64,000 nucleotides of DNA, from positions 1,599,501 to 1,663,500 of the forward strand of contig JADJUS010000022.1 of assembly GCA_016716905.1 (NCBI GenBank), read 5' to 3'. The number at the start of each line of letters is the position of its first letter. Position 1 is the first letter of the stretch. A model generated the notes under the pieces. That model did not search any database and had not been told where the DNA came from. It worked only from the letters and a program-made list of their open reading frames with translations. Of this stretch, positions 1 through 7,969 are shown piece by piece. The DNA is from Acidobacteriota bacterium (lineage in GTDB: Bacteria > Acidobacteriota > Vicinamibacteria > Vicinamibacterales > SCN-69-37). A program made the translations under genes and the position numbers.

Positions 1-823
1 TCTCTACCTGCCGCAGTGGGTGGAAGGCACGTCGTGGATGGTGCTGGCCTTCCTGGCGATTCAGTTGCTGGTGTTGATGGAGGTGGCCGACCGGCTGTCG
101 CTCAAGAGCGACCTGGAGATTGCGCGCGACATCCAGATTGCGATGTTGCCGCGAGGATCAAAAGAAGCGGGCGATGCGCGCGTGTTCGGTTTCACGCGGC
201 CGGCAAACACGGTAGGCGGAGATTTTTACGACATCCTGCCACTGGCGGACGGACGCCTGATGGTGGCGGTGGGTGATGTGGCCGGCAAAGGTAGTCCCGC
301 AGCGTTGTTGATGGCGCTGTTGCTGGCGATGCTGCGTACGCTTGTGGACGAGGGGCTGGAATCGGTGCGGCTTATCTCGCGGCTTAATGTCCAGATCTGC
401 CGGCACAGCCCGGGGTCGCGGTTCATCACGTTCTTCTTTGGGGTTTACAACCCGGCCGACGGCTCGCTTGAGTACGTGAATGCCGGGCATCTGCCGCCCA
501 TGGTGAAACGCGCGTCGGGCACCATCGAGCGGCTTGAGCGCGGTGGCATGGCGCTGGGCATGTTTGAACACGCGACGTACGACGCGGGACATGTCACTAT
601 CGGCCCGGGAGAAATGCTGGTGCTGTACACGGACGGCATTACCGAGGCCGAAGACCGGTCTGGGCAGGCCTTTGAGGACTCGGGCCTCGAGGCTGTGCTT
701 GCGCGCAGCACTGTGCAGAACGACCCGGAAGCCCTGGCCGGCGCGATCATCGCCGCCGTCGAAGCCCACGCCGGCGACGTGCGCCTCGCTGATGATCTGA
801 CAGTCGCAATTCTCGGAAGGTAG
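1..823 (+). CDS. SpoIIE/RsbU-type PP2C serine phosphatase, 5' truncated by window edge
   Basis: The reading frame is open from base 2, so the gene starts upstream of the window and only its C-terminal part is visible. A hydrophobic helix (MVLAFLAIQLLVLM) precedes a short linker and a SpoIIE-type PP2C domain that begins at LEIARDIQIAMLPR. Metal-binding motifs of the family are present: GGDFYD, VGDVAGKG, LYTDGITEAED and a terminal DDLTVAI. Such enzymes dephosphorylate anti-anti-sigma factors or similar partners in response to an N-terminal sensor. The helix suggests membrane anchoring. The sensor domain cannot be seen, so the signal is unknown. A second SpoIIE phosphatase lies at 7970-9754. The stop codon is directly followed by the palindrome at 824. 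Confidence 0.9.
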   Translation, partial: LYLPQWVEGTSWMVLAFLAIQLLVLMEVADRLSLKSDLEIARDIQIAMLPRGSKEAGDARVFGFTRPANTVGGDFYDILPLADGRLMVAVGDVAGKGSPAALLMALLLAMLRTLVDEGLESVRLISRLNVQICRHSPGSRFITFFFGVYNPADGSLEYVNAGHLPPMVKRASGTIERLERGGMALGMFEHATYDAGHVTIGPGEMLVLYTDGITEAEDRSGQAFEDSGLEAVLARSTVQNDPEALAGAIIAAVEAHAGDVRLADDLTVAILGR

Positions 824-960
824 GGGGACGGGTGTGTTTTCCACAGAAATGGGCAAAACGGGGACAGGTCTCCAAAGACCTCTGAGGTCTGACCTCAGAG
901 GTCGTCGTGACAAGACCTGTCCCCGTTTTGCCCATTTCTGTGGAAAACACACCCGTCCCC
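824..960. repeat. Nested near-perfect palindromic element, copy 1
   Basis: Two 48-nt arms (824-871 and 913-960) are exact reverse complements of each other. Between them lies a second 13-bp inverted repeat (877-889 / 891-903) separated by one base. The outer end reads GGGGACGGGTGT, and the same 12 bases end the element at 7527-7665. The element begins immediately after the phosphatase stop codon, and its right arm runs into the 5' part of the metallopeptidase reading frame. It could act as a bidirectional terminator. The size and arm identity suggest a mobile, REP-like or hairpin-transposed repeat; that is inference. Confidence 0.9.
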
Positions 961-3641
961 TTATCTTCTGGATCCTCGCAGTGACTTCGATGTCCGGACA
1001 GGTCCGGCCGATGCAGGCGGATGGGGTCGTGCGGTTGCTGACCGATCTGGAAAGTGCGCTCGGCAGTAACAGCGTTGATGAGTTCGCGCGTCTGGCCGCG
1101 AGCACGTTGCCTGCGGCAGAAGCGTCCGCGTTTGTCAGTTCGGCGTTTCGCGAGGGGCAGGGGTTCGCCGCAGTGCGCGAACGGGACCGGCGACCCGAAG
1201 GACCCGGATTCAAGGTGTTGGTGGAGATGCTCCTTGGCCGAGGCGGCGCGGGCCGCATCGCCACGTGGCAGCTACTCGTCAGGCCCAAGGCCGACGACCC
1301 GGATCGTTTCGAGGTGGCGGGCGCCACGCCGGTGGCCTCGGTGGACGGCCTGGTGAAACTCGAGCTCGACACCACGCGCCAGTACGCCGCGCGCGATCTG
1401 GTGTTTTCGTCGCAGGGACTGACCCTGCACCTGTCGTCGGGCGCGGTGTTCCTGGCGCAGGTGGAAGGCGGAAGCACCGCGTTGCTCTTCCGGGGACGAG
1501 GCACTATGCGATTCGCCCCCGAAGATCCGGCCGAGCAGGTGCAGGTGCGCGCGTTCAGCGGCCGGCCGGCGCTTGAAACGCCTGTCGAGTCGTTGCTGAT
1601 CCGAATCAGCCCACTGGACTTCGACAATCACTTCAGTGCCGCAAAGCTGGTGCCGGTCGTCGTGAATCCTGGCGACGTGGCGCGCGCGCGATCGCTCTTC
1701 GACGAGCTCAGCACGAAAAGTTACACGCTCAGCCTGGGTGACCTGACCACCGAACGGTGGTCGCTGCTGCCGCCGCAGGGTGACGTGCTGGCCGAACTGC
1801 GCACCAAACGATTCGGCACACTCACGTACGTCCTGGCTCGCGGCGATGCCGAAGATGTCTCGCTCTTCGACCGAGCGCGGGGCCGCAATATTTCCGTGTA
1901 CGCATCGCCCGATCGGCTCGCATCGCGCGGGAGGTATTACAGCGAAGACGAGACCGCCGCCTACGACGTGCAGCACTACGACGTGGACGTGCGTTTTGAT
2001 CCCGAACGCGAGTGGATCAGCGGCAAAGGCTCGGTGCGTCTTAAAACCCGGAGAGATGGCCTCGCGACAATCTCACTCAAGCTGGCCGAGCCACTGGCGA
2101 TCTCATCGATCTCGTCCCCGGTGTTTGGACGAGTGCTTGGTTTGCGCGTCTCGGGCCAGAGCAACGTGCTCATCAGCCTCCCGCAGGCCTTACCAAGAGA
2201 CACCGAAGTGGTCCTTGAGATTACCTACAGCGGCAAACTTCCCGCGCAGTCCATCGACCGGGAAGCGCTGGAAGTAACGGCCGATCCACAACAGGCCACG
2301 GACCCGCTGGGCTCGCTGTCACAAGATCGTCCCATCCTGCCGGAAGCCCGGTATCTCTACAGCAATCGCGTCTACTGGTATCCGCAGGCCTCGGTCACCG
2401 ACTTTGCCACCGCCTCATTGCGACTCACGATGCCCGCGCAATTCCAGGCGGTGGCGTCGGGCAGCCTCGTCAGTTCGACTGTGGCCCCGATGGCCGACCC
2501 CACCGGGCGAAGCGGCGACGAGCGCTCGGAACGCACGGTTCGTTTCATGGCCGACCGCCCCGTGCGGTACCTCTCATGCCTCATCTCGCGATTTGTATCG
2601 GTCGGGCGCACCCAGGCGCCCGTGCCGGCACTGGCGCCCTCGATGGTCGCCGCCACACCCGGGGCCCCGCCGTCGTCTACGACGAGCGTCAACGTGGACG
2701 TGGTGGCCACGCCGCGCCTGCTCAGAGCCAATCGCGCTCTGCCGGAGCGAACCGCGCAGATGGTGCAGTTTTTTGGCTCGGTCATTGGCGAGGCGCCATA
2801 CCCTGACTTCTCGCTGGCGGCGCTCGACGCCGAACTGCCCAGCGGTCACAGCCCGGCGTATTTTGCCGTGTGGAACCAGCCGACCATCCCCACCACCCTG
2901 TCGTGGCGCGGGGACCCGGTCTCACTCAACGGCTACCCCCTGTTCTTCCTCGCGCACGAGGTGGCCCACCAATGGTGGGGGCAGGCCATCGGCTGGAACA
3001 ACTATCACGAGCAGTGGCTGAGCGAGGGACTGGCGCAGTACTTCGCCGCCGTCTATGCGGGCCACGACCGCGGCCCCGACACCGAGCGGGCGCTGTTCAT
3101 GCAGATGCGCGAGTCGGCGATGAACCTGTCGCGCCACGGCCCCGTGCACATGGGCTACCGGCTCGGGCACGTCCAGGGCGACAGCCGCATCTTTCGCGGA
3201 TTGGTCTACAACAAGTCGGCCGTCGTGATGCTCATGCTCCGGGGTCTCGTTGGCCCGGAGGCCTTCAACCGCGGCATTCAACGCTTCTACCGCACCCATC
3301 GGTTTCAGAAGGCCGGGACCGACGATGTGCGGAATGCGTTTGAGGCGGAAACGAGCCGTCCCCTCGGCCGTTTTTTTGACCAGTGGATCCACGGGTTCCT
3401 GCTTCCCGAGGTGCGACTCACCTGGCGGATGGCCGACAGCACCCATCTGGCCGTCAAGGTGGAGCAGTTGGGCGAGACGTTCGACTTCCCGTTGACCCTG
3501 ACCATTCAGCATGCGGACGGGCGCATCGAACTGGTCCCGATGGCGGTGACCGAGCCGGTTGTGGAGGTCGTGGTGCCCGTCCCCGCCCCCGTCCGCCGGG
3601 TGGACACCCGCAACGACACGAGCCTGGTGGTGGTGAAGTAG
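834..3641 (+). CDS. M1-family (gluzincin) metallopeptidase-like protein
   Basis: The protein carries the gluzincin zinc site HEVAH (residues 708-712 counted from 834) followed 18 residues later by the third ligand in WLSEGLA (E731). It also has an M1-like N-terminal beta domain beginning near YDVQHYDVDVRFDPE. The usual exopeptidase GxMEN loop is not recognisable (the region reads ALDAELPSGH), so aminopeptidase activity is uncertain. About 350 residues precede the M1 part and are not recognised. The start is doubtful: the GTG at 834 lies inside the palindrome, while GTG 981 and ATG 990 lie after it. A hydrophobic stretch (LIFWILAVTSM) just after the palindrome resembles a signal peptide core, so the native N-terminus may have been replaced by the repeat. 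nuoG follows after 12 bp. Confidence 0.8.
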   Translation: MFSTEMGKTGTGLQRPLRSDLRGRRDKTCPRFAHFCGKHTRPLIFWILAVTSMSGQVRPMQADGVVRLLTDLESALGSNSVDEFARLAASTLPAAEASAFVSSAFREGQGFAAVRERDRRPEGPGFKVLVEMLLGRGGAGRIATWQLLVRPKADDPDRFEVAGATPVASVDGLVKLELDTTRQYAARDLVFSSQGLTLHLSSGAVFLAQVEGGSTALLFRGRGTMRFAPEDPAEQVQVRAFSGRPALETPVESLLIRISPLDFDNHFSAAKLVPVVVNPGDVARARSLFDELSTKSYTLSLGDLTTERWSLLPPQGDVLAELRTKRFGTLTYVLARGDAEDVSLFDRARGRNISVYASPDRLASRGRYYSEDETAAYDVQHYDVDVRFDPEREWISGKGSVRLKTRRDGLATISLKLAEPLAISSISSPVFGRVLGLRVSGQSNVLISLPQALPRDTEVVLEITYSGKLPAQSIDREALEVTADPQQATDPLGSLSQDRPILPEARYLYSNRVYWYPQASVTDFATASLRLTMPAQFQAVASGSLVSSTVAPMADPTGRSGDERSERTVRFMADRPVRYLSCLISRFVSVGRTQAPVPALAPSMVAATPGAPPSSTTSVNVDVVATPRLLRANRALPERTAQMVQFFGSVIGEAPYPDFSLAALDAELPSGHSPAYFAVWNQPTIPTTLSWRGDPVSLNGYPLFFLAHEVAHQWWGQAIGWNNYHEQWLSEGLAQYFAAVYAGHDRGPDTERALFMQMRESAMNLSRHGPVHMGYRLGHVQGDSRIFRGLVYNKSAVVMLMLRGLVGPEAFNRGIQRFYRTHRFQKAGTDDVRNAFEAETSRPLGRFFDQWIHGFLLPEVRLTWRMADSTHLAVKVEQLGETFDFPLTLTIQHADGRIELVPMAVTEPVVEVVVPVPAPVRRVDTRNDTSLVVVK

Positions 3642-3653
3642 AATTTATGGGTT

Positions 3654-5429
3654 ATGGAAACGGTCACGCTGACGATTGACGGGTCTCCGGTTACGGTGGA
3701 AAAGGGCAAGACGGTGCTGCAGGCCGTGATGCAGAGCGGCGGTCACGTGCCGTACTACTGCTACCACCCCGGGCTTGGCGTTGACGGCTCCTGCCGCGTC
3801 TGTATCGTCAAGATCGAGAAGATGCCGAAGCTGCAGACCTCATGCTCGATGGTGTGCACGGACGGCATGGTCGTGAGCACGAATGCGCCAGATGTGGAAG
3901 CCGCGCGCGCCAGCGTGTTTGAGTTCCTGCTGGTCAATCATCCGCTCGACTGCCCGGTCTGTGACAAGGGCGGCGAATGCCCGCTGCAGGACTATTCCTA
4001 TTCGTACGGCCCCGAGCGGAGCCGCATGGACTTTCCGCGCCGCGTGTTTGACGGCGAAGGTGTGAAGGCCGACGTGGACTTCGGTCCCACGCTCATGCTG
4101 AACCGCAACCGGTGCATCATGTGCACGCGGTGTCAGCGCTTCATGGCCGAGGTTGACGGCGATGCGCAGATCGGCGTGTTCCAGCGCGGCGTGCACAGCG
4201 AGATTGCGACGTTCGAAGAACAAGGCGTGGTGTCGCTGCTCTCGGGCAACCTCATGGATGTGTGCCCGGTGGGCGCCATCACCACACGCGACTACCGTTT
4301 CAAATCGCGACCGTGGGACAACCCGTCTGCAGTCGACACCATCTGCACGGGTTGCGCAAAGGGATGCAACACCACTGCGTGGATCAAGGCGAAACCCGAG
4401 TGGGCGAAAGGCGCGCAGCTGGTGCGCATGACGCCGCGGGACAACGCCGAGATCAACAGCTACTGGATGTGTGACATCGGCCGCTTCGACTACCACTGGG
4501 TGGAAAGCGATCGGCGACTGTTGCAGCCGCACGTGCGCACCAGTCGCGGCTCTGATGCCACGCCGTGGGCCGACGCGCTGATTGCGGTCAAAGCTGCTGT
4601 GGACGACGCCGGCGGCGGCGCTCAGGCGCGCGTGCTGGTATCGGGTCACGCCTCGCTTGAAGAACTCTACGCGCTCAAGCAGTTCGAGTCGCTCACTGGA
4701 GGCGTGACGTTCGGCTGGCGCTATCGCGAGAAGCCGCAGCCGGCCAACACGAAGTTCCGGATTCCTGCGGTGGATGCGCCCAACCTGCGGGGAGCCCAGG
4801 ATCTGGGTTTCAAGATGGCCGCCGTTGACGGCCCGGCAGACGTCAGCGAGTTGCGCGCGGCGGTGGATGCAGGCCGCGTGAAGGTGCTGTATGTCATGGA
4901 CACCGGCCCCGAAGGCTCGCTCGGCGACGCTGACTGGATCGTGGCCGCCCGCGCGGCAGGCAAAATTTCCACCCTGATCGTGCATGGCGTGCTGAAGACG
5001 GCCCTGTCGGAAAGCGCCGACATCGTGTTGCCGGGCTGCGCGTTCGTGGAGAAGGACGCCACGTTCACGAACATGACCGGGCACGTGCAGACAGCGTCGC
5101 GCGTGATTACGCCGCCGGGAGACGCCGCGGAAGACTGGCAGATTCTGTCGAAGGTGGCGGCGGCGTTCGGCGCCGATATGGCGGAAGCCTCGGCAGGCGC
5201 CGTGCGTCAGGCCATCGCCTCGGCGCTGTCCGCAGTGCCGGGCTACGCGAAACTCGCGGAGGTCGCGTTCGCGCGGCCCGTCTCGGCGCGGCAATACCTG
5301 CAGGCGTCAAACCCGTCGGAGCGCGGCAAGTGGGACTCGATGTTCCAGGACCTGCCCCCCGTGAAGTTTGGCGAAGACTTCGGTCCGCTCCCGCGCGCCG
5401 ACGTTATTCCGCTGCGCCTCGTCGAGTAG
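3654..5429 (+). CDS. nuoG: NADH-quinone oxidoreductase subunit G (NuoG-like), 591 aa
   Basis: This is the iron-sulfur subunit of respiratory complex I that passes electrons from the NADH module to the quinone arm. Cluster ligands are visible in order: 2Fe-2S at C36, C47, C50, C64; the His/Cys cluster at H96, C100, C103, C109; a 4Fe-4S set at C154, C157, C160 and C204; and an extra N7-type set at C231, C234, C238 and C273. A shortened molybdopterin-oxidoreductase-like domain follows. At 591 residues it is much shorter than the roughly 900 of E. coli NuoG. No other nuo gene is in the window; its neighbours are a peptidase and a lipid kinase. An alternative is the diaphorase small-subunit type of a hydrogenase or formate dehydrogenase. 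The 3' end overlaps the convergent lipid kinase gene by 26 bp. Confidence 0.85.
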   Translation: METVTLTIDGSPVTVEKGKTVLQAVMQSGGHVPYYCYHPGLGVDGSCRVCIVKIEKMPKLQTSCSMVCTDGMVVSTNAPDVEAARASVFEFLLVNHPLDCPVCDKGGECPLQDYSYSYGPERSRMDFPRRVFDGEGVKADVDFGPTLMLNRNRCIMCTRCQRFMAEVDGDAQIGVFQRGVHSEIATFEEQGVVSLLSGNLMDVCPVGAITTRDYRFKSRPWDNPSAVDTICTGCAKGCNTTAWIKAKPEWAKGAQLVRMTPRDNAEINSYWMCDIGRFDYHWVESDRRLLQPHVRTSRGSDATPWADALIAVKAAVDDAGGGAQARVLVSGHASLEELYALKQFESLTGGVTFGWRYREKPQPANTKFRIPAVDAPNLRGAQDLGFKMAAVDGPADVSELRAAVDAGRVKVLYVMDTGPEGSLGDADWIVAARAAGKISTLIVHGVLKTALSESADIVLPGCAFVEKDATFTNMTGHVQTASRVITPPGDAAEDWQILSKVAAAFGADMAEASAGAVRQAIASALSAVPGYAKLAEVAFARPVSARQYLQASNPSERGKWDSMFQDLPPVKFGEDFGPLPRADVIPLRLVE

Positions 5430-6315
5430 TCCGCACGCGAAGCGCGCCGGGGCGCACGCCAATCTCCAGCGAACCAGACGCTTCGAATACCTCGCCGTCC
5501 ACGTGGCACACGAGTGCGGTGCCGTGCACAGTGGCCCGGGTGGCACGTGAGCGCTCGAGACCCCGGGCAGGGCTGCCACTCCTCCAGAAAAGCCGCCGGC
5601 CCCGCCAGAATTGCTGCAGCGGTGTGCCCGCCTCCACCAGCACCACATCGAGCACGCCATCCTGGAGGCTGGCAGCGGGCGCCAGCACCGCGCCATTCCC
5701 GTAGGTTGACGCATTGGCGAACGCCACCAGAAACTTGCGGCCCTGACGCGCCTCTTCCCCATCGTCGGTGTGCCACGTCACTGCGTAGTCGGCCGCCGCG
5801 TACGTCCACGCAAGGGACACGCCGCTCTTCACGTATCCCACGGCGCCGCGTGTCGATCGGCCGGCAAACACCCGCGCCACGGCCGCGTCGAATCCGATGC
5901 CGGCGATGTTGAGAAAGATCCGGTCGCCGGCCGTTCCAACATCGATGGCCGTGAACGACGACGATAGGGCGATCTCCATTGCGCGTTCCGGACTCGAGGG
6001 CAGCCGCAGGCCGCGTGCAAGCCCATCCCCCGACCCACTCGGCACGATCCCCAGCGTCGTCGGCGTTCCCACCAGCGCCTGCGCTACTTCATTGACGGTG
6101 CCGTCGCCGCCCATGGCAATGACGGTGTCATAGCCCTGGTCCACAAACGTCTGCGACAGAATGCGAGCGTGGCCCGGCCCTTCAGTCATGACGACGGTGG
6201 CGTTGATGCCCGCTGCTGCAGCGCGGGTTTCCGTGAATGCGCGGCGACGCGCGGGTTCACCTGGCCGGCTTCCGAGGCGGCCGGAAATCGGATTGATCAC
6301 GATGCCAACACGCAT
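5404..6315 (-). CDS. YegS/DgkB-family lipid kinase (diacylglycerol kinase catalytic domain)
   Basis: The 303-residue protein starts MRVGIVINPISG and carries the family's nucleotide-binding motif MGGDGTVNEV, then VPSGSGDGLARGL and the later NIAGIGFDAAVA segment. Family members phosphorylate diacylglycerol, sphingoid bases or related lipids at the inner membrane face. The ATG at 6315 is chosen over upstream in-frame starts because the conserved beta strand begins at once and the length fits the family. The gene converges with nuoG, sharing 26 bp at the 3' ends, and is divergent from the GAF sensor gene with only 25 bp between their starts. The lipid substrate cannot be told from sequence. Confidence 0.85.
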   Translation of the reverse strand: MRVGIVINPISGRLGSRPGEPARRRAFTETRAAAAGINATVVMTEGPGHARILSQTFVDQGYDTVIAMGGDGTVNEVAQALVGTPTTLGIVPSGSGDGLARGLRLPSSPERAMEIALSSSFTAIDVGTAGDRIFLNIAGIGFDAAVARVFAGRSTRGAVGYVKSGVSLAWTYAAADYAVTWHTDDGEEARQGRKFLVAFANASTYGNGAVLAPAASLQDGVLDVVLVEAGTPLQQFWRGRRLFWRSGSPARGLERSRATRATVHGTALVCHVDGEVFEASGSLEIGVRPGALRVRTTRRGAAE

Positions 6316-6340
6316 GGGGGCGGTGCTATAGTAGCGCTCA

Positions 6341-7513
6341 ATGTCAAACGGAGTGCCCAACAAAGGCCGTATCCTTGTGCTGCTGGTACTCGCTCTGGTG
6401 GTCGCGGTCGGCGCCGGCATCCAAACCTTTCGATTCGACCAGCAAGCCGCCGCCGGTCGCATTCTGGAAGACTCCATCACTCAACAACTGAACGCCACGG
6501 ACCTCGCACTGGGCGAGTTACGACATGCCCAGTCCGCCTACGTCGCGGCCGGCCAGGGGTCAAAGTTCTGGATGGACCAGTTCGACAGCGTGGCGGCGCG
6601 GGTGGAAGACACATTGCGCGATCGTCAGCAGACCACGCGGTCCGCCGGGGCGCTCGCGCACTACGACGCGGCGATCGAACAACTCGGCACGTTGCGCACC
6701 TCGAACGCGCGCGCCAGGAACTACGTGGACGGCCAGCAGTTCATCCTGGCCTCGGACGTCATTTTTGTGGAGAGCCTCGAGATCATTGGCCGCATCTCTG
6801 CCAATGTGTCGGCCGCACGCGACACCGAGATCTACTCAGCCCGTCAGGCGCTGGCCACCACCACGCAATATCGCCAGGGCCTTCTGGGGGGGAGCCTGCT
6901 CTTCACCCTGCTCGTCGGCCTGATCGCTTACGGTCGAATCGGCAAAGTGGCGCCGGTGGAGATTGCCCAGGCTGAGGCTCCGGTAGCTATTGCACCGCTG
7001 CCCGAACCCCAGCCAGTGGTGAAGCCCGCAGCCCAGGTGTTCCACGCTCCGTATATGGCCGATGCGGCCGATGTCTGCGTGGACCTGGCGCGGTTGCTCG
7101 ATGGCCGCGACCTCCCCGCCCTGCTGAGCCGCGCGTCGGCCGCCATTGGCGCCGACGGCCTGGTGCTCTGGGTCCTCGACGAGTCCGGCCAGACGCTGCG
7201 GGCCTCGCTCGGCCACGGCTACTCGGACCGCATGCTGAAACGGCTTGGCCACCTGCCCGTCTCAGCCGACAACGTAACATCACTCGCCTGCCGCACCCTT
7301 CAGCCGCAGGTGGTGCCCAGCACGTCGGCCGGCGTCCCGGGCGCCCTCGCGGTGCCGCTCATCAGTTCCACCGGCTGCGTGGGGGTGCTGTCGGCCGAAG
7401 TCTCAGACACGATGTCCGAGGGTCATCAGCTGCCGGTCGCCCGACTCATCGCGGCGCAACTCTCCGCCGTCATTCGCCCCGACACCGCATCTTCAGCCGC
7501 TGCCGCGCACTAA
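6341..7513 (+). CDS. Membrane sensor with extracytoplasmic helical domain and cytoplasmic GAF domain
   Basis: The 390-residue protein has an N-terminal membrane helix (ILVLLVLALVVAVGAG, about residues 11-26), a helix-rich region of about 160 residues, and a second membrane helix (GLLGGSLLFTLLVGLIAYG). An Ala/Pro-rich linker and a GAF-like domain of about 150 residues follow. The layout resembles chemoreceptors or histidine kinases with a four-helix-bundle sensor, but no kinase, cyclase, phosphatase or methyl-accepting output is present. It may signal through a partner, such as the GAF-SpoIIE phosphatase encoded convergently at 7970-9754. That pairing is inference from position only. Confidence 0.7.
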   Translation: MSNGVPNKGRILVLLVLALVVAVGAGIQTFRFDQQAAAGRILEDSITQQLNATDLALGELRHAQSAYVAAGQGSKFWMDQFDSVAARVEDTLRDRQQTTRSAGALAHYDAAIEQLGTLRTSNARARNYVDGQQFILASDVIFVESLEIIGRISANVSAARDTEIYSARQALATTTQYRQGLLGGSLLFTLLVGLIAYGRIGKVAPVEIAQAEAPVAIAPLPEPQPVVKPAAQVFHAPYMADAADVCVDLARLLDGRDLPALLSRASAAIGADGLVLWVLDESGQTLRASLGHGYSDRMLKRLGHLPVSADNVTSLACRTLQPQVVPSTSAGVPGALAVPLISSTGCVGVLSAEVSDTMSEGHQLPVARLIAAQLSAVIRPDTASSAAAAH

Positions 7514-7526
7514 GGGTCTCCACATA

Positions 7527-7665
7527 GGGGGACGGGTGTCGATCTGTGGAAATCTCCTGCCCAGGGAAAAGACGTCGGGTGTCTTTTTCTAGATCATTGG
7601 CGCTGAAAAAGACACCCGACGTCTTTTCCCTCGTGGAGATTTCCACAGATCGACACCCGTCCCCC
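7527..7665. repeat. Nested near-perfect palindromic element, copy 2
   Basis: The outer arms 7527-7557 and 7635-7665 (31 nt) are exact reverse complements. A second, inner pair, 7563-7589 and 7605-7631 (27 nt), is also exact, with a 15-nt loop at 7590-7604. The outer terminus shares GGGGACGGGTGT with the element at 824-960, but the rest of the arms differ between the two copies while staying identical within each copy. It lies between the convergent GAF sensor and phosphatase genes and could terminate both transcripts. Confidence 0.9.
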
Positions 7666-7882
7666 TCGGGTCACACGCGCACCCTCAACCGTCATCGGTT
7701 GCGTACAGTGAAATGCGCGGACTCTCGCGGTTTTCCGAGGGTTTCCGTACGGCACACGTCTTGATTATCGAAGCGTATTGAAGCCGCTCGACGTCACGCG
7801 GGATGTGTCTTTCTCACGACAGGCAGGCGCTGGCATCGCAGCATTCCGCGGCACGTTGTCTGACGCTCGGGCGGCTTCATTA

Positions 7883-7966
7883 AACTGGCGGAACTGACGG
7901 AACTGCCCGAACTGACGGAGACTGGGGAGCTCGCAGTTCCTCAGTTCCGCCACTTCCGCCAGTTCC
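7883..7966. repeat. Inverted array of the 8-bp GGGAACTG-type unit
   Basis: The left half reads in units such as GGAACTGA and the right half in the complementary CAGTTCC orientation, so the block can fold on itself. Related arrays are at 25264-25302, 39056-39218 and 40615-40685. The array ends three bases before the stop codon of the phosphatase at 7970. Confidence 0.75.
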
Positions 7967-7969
7967 TAA

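Larger units (their letters stand above)
7514..7969. other. 456-bp intergenic region made largely of repeats
   Basis: This gap separates two convergent genes. It contains the nested palindrome at 7527-7665, about 215 bases with no recognisable gene, and the inverted 8-bp-unit repeat at 7883-7966, which ends just before the stop codon of the phosphatase at 7970. Short open frames across the palindrome show no protein-like features. Confidence 0.7.

Noticed and set aside
158..1627. A 489-codon open frame antisense to the phosphatase and peptidase genes
   Set aside because: It is antisense to two clearly conserved proteins, has a Ser/Arg-rich composition typical of high-GC shadows, and crosses the palindrome.
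3840..5294. A 484-codon open frame antisense to nuoG
   Set aside because: It is His/Arg-rich with no recognisable motif and lies wholly within a conserved gene on the other strand.
7546..7764. Open frame of 72 codons across the second palindrome
   Set aside because: The coding sequence is mainly the palindrome's arms; no protein-like features or ribosome site.
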